Source of the DNA: CBDTTW01 sp965363675
Lineage (GTDB): Bacteria > Bacteroidota > Rhodothermia > Rhodothermales > DASSAV01
Direction: 5' to 3'
NCBI GenBank assembly: GCA_965363675.1
Contig: CBDTTW010000183.1
Coordinates: 1 to 6,165, forward strand
Length of the DNA stretch: 6,165 nucleotides
Under the pieces are notes generated by a model. It was given only the letters and a program-made list of their open reading frames with translations. It searched no databases and was not told the DNA's origin. A program made the translations under genes and the position numbers. Positions 5,598 through 6,165 of this stretch are shown here, piece by piece (position 1 is the first letter of the stretch; each line of letters begins with the position of its first letter).

Positions 5598-6165
5598 TCA
5601 ACGTTTGAAACGGTTCGCAAAGGCCCGGCGGCTCTCGGGCCGGTGCTTCCAGCGCACGAACGCGGCCTCGTCCGCGACCGCAGCGGCGGCGGCCCGGTCC
5701 CCCCAGGCGCGGAAAGCGGCTTCGGCAAGGGCGGCGTGGGCCGCCGCGGCGCCCGGGCGGTCCTCGGCGGCGGCGGCCGCCATCCATAGGCGCCGCTGCG
5801 CCTCCAAGAGCGCCGCCTCCCCGGCGCGGAGGCCTTCCGGCGGGCCGGGGCCTCGGTCCAGGGCCGCATACGCTTGCTCGGCGGCGCCGGCATACAGCAG
5901 GCACGCCCCGGCGGCCGTGGACGCCCATCCGTGCAGCGCCGCCGGCACGCCGCCCCGGCCGTGCAGGCAGGCCGCGAACCACGGCTCCGCCGCCATCGCC
6001 CGGCGGAGCACGAGCAGCGCGCGCGCCTCGTGGCGGTGCAGCGCCTCGGCGTGGTACGCCTGCCCGTAATAGCGCCGCGCCAAATCGGGCCGCCGCACCT
6101 CCGCGAAGGCGTCGCCAAGGAGCGTGAGCGTCTGCGGGCCGCGCGCCTCCGGCGGGAACGCCAGC
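5598..6165 (-). CDS. Alanine-rich, TPR-like helical repeat protein, C-terminal part (5' end outside window)
   Basis: The frame is open from the window edge to TGA at 5598-5600, giving about 188 visible codons. The GTG at 6098 is internal: translation continues upstream as LTLLGDAFAEV. The visible part is helical and very Ala-rich. LLGDAFAEVRRPDLARRYYG followed by QAYHAEA reads like a tetratricopeptide helix pair. Further helices are ALLVLRRAMAAEPWFAACL, ACLLYAGAAEQAYAALDRG, EAALLEAQRRLWMAAAAAE, and AAHAALAEAAFRAWGDRAAA. The end is basic (RRAFANRFKR). Aromatic residues at spaced positions and few Gly/Pro in the helices favour this frame over the Arg/Pro-rich alternatives. I do not recognise a specific family. 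The N-terminal part, which may carry a signal peptide or a catalytic domain, is not in view. It precedes the DUF5103 gene in the same direction, so they may share a transcript. Confidence 0.65.
   Translation of the reverse strand, partial: LAFPPEARGPQTLTLLGDAFAEVRRPDLARRYYGQAYHAEALHRHEARALLVLRRAMAAEPWFAACLHGRGGVPAALHGWASTAAGACLLYAGAAEQAYAALDRGPGPPEGLRAGEAALLEAQRRLWMAAAAAEDRPGAAAAHAALAEAAFRAWGDRAAAAAVADEAAFVRWKHRPESRRAFANRFKR

Noticed and set aside
5338..5894. An identical 18-base segment at 5338-5355 and 5877-5894.
   Set aside because: Both copies encode Tyr-Ala-Gly-Ala-Ala-Glu in frame in two different genes; common residues with the same GC-preferred codons make chance the best explanation, and the flanks do not match.
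5560..6118. Alternative open frames on both strands over the TPR-like region.
   Set aside because: They are dominated by Arg, Pro, Ser and Ala with no helical periodicity, whereas the frame ending at 5598 gives regular amphipathic helices and stays open to the window edge.

Overview
The window is a very GC-rich (roughly 70%) chromosomal stretch. It suggests a member of the Bacteroidota/Rhodothermota (Rhodothermia-like) lineage. The evidence is two families largely confined to that group, a DUF2851 protein and a DUF5103 / type IX secretion plug-type protein, combined with GC content far above that of typical Bacteroidota. Strong Shine-Dalgarno sequences are mostly absent before the starts, which also fits that lineage. 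The assignment to Rhodothermia is inference; no rRNA or other marker is present.

The left part (1-3138) is read on the + strand. It holds the 3' end of tex (RNA-binding S1-domain transcription accessory protein), an 81-base gap with a possible promoter and a GC stem, pyrF (orotidine 5'-phosphate decarboxylase, last step of UMP synthesis), and 4 bases later a DUF2851 gene. pyrF and the DUF2851 gene are probably one transcript. DUF2851 is a protein of unknown function with a GPDF...EVH block near the N-terminus and a four-cysteine cluster at the C-terminus.

The middle (3139-4221, +) is an unusual 198-base leader followed by an HDOD-domain gene. The leader has a possible extended -10 element, a nine-codon mini-ORF, a 16-bp hairpin, an alternative pairing that competes with that hairpin, a second 12-bp bulged hairpin and a small GC hairpin just before the ATG. 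The HDOD protein has lost the HD metal dyad (LHG in place of LHD) and is probably a signalling or scaffolding protein.

The right part (4225-6165) is read on the - strand and converges on the HDOD gene with only three bases between stop codons. From upstream to downstream it holds the 3' part of an alanine-rich, TPR-like protein that enters from outside the window, a 50-base gap with a tandem AACGTT repeat, and a lipoprotein of the DUF5103 / type IX secretion plug family.

Most of the window is ordinary housekeeping or lineage-typical sequence. The parts most worth a second look are the structured leader of the HDOD gene and the possible metal/Fe-S nuclease character of the DUF2851 protein. 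No CRISPR array, tRNA, rRNA, insertion sequence or phage gene was seen.
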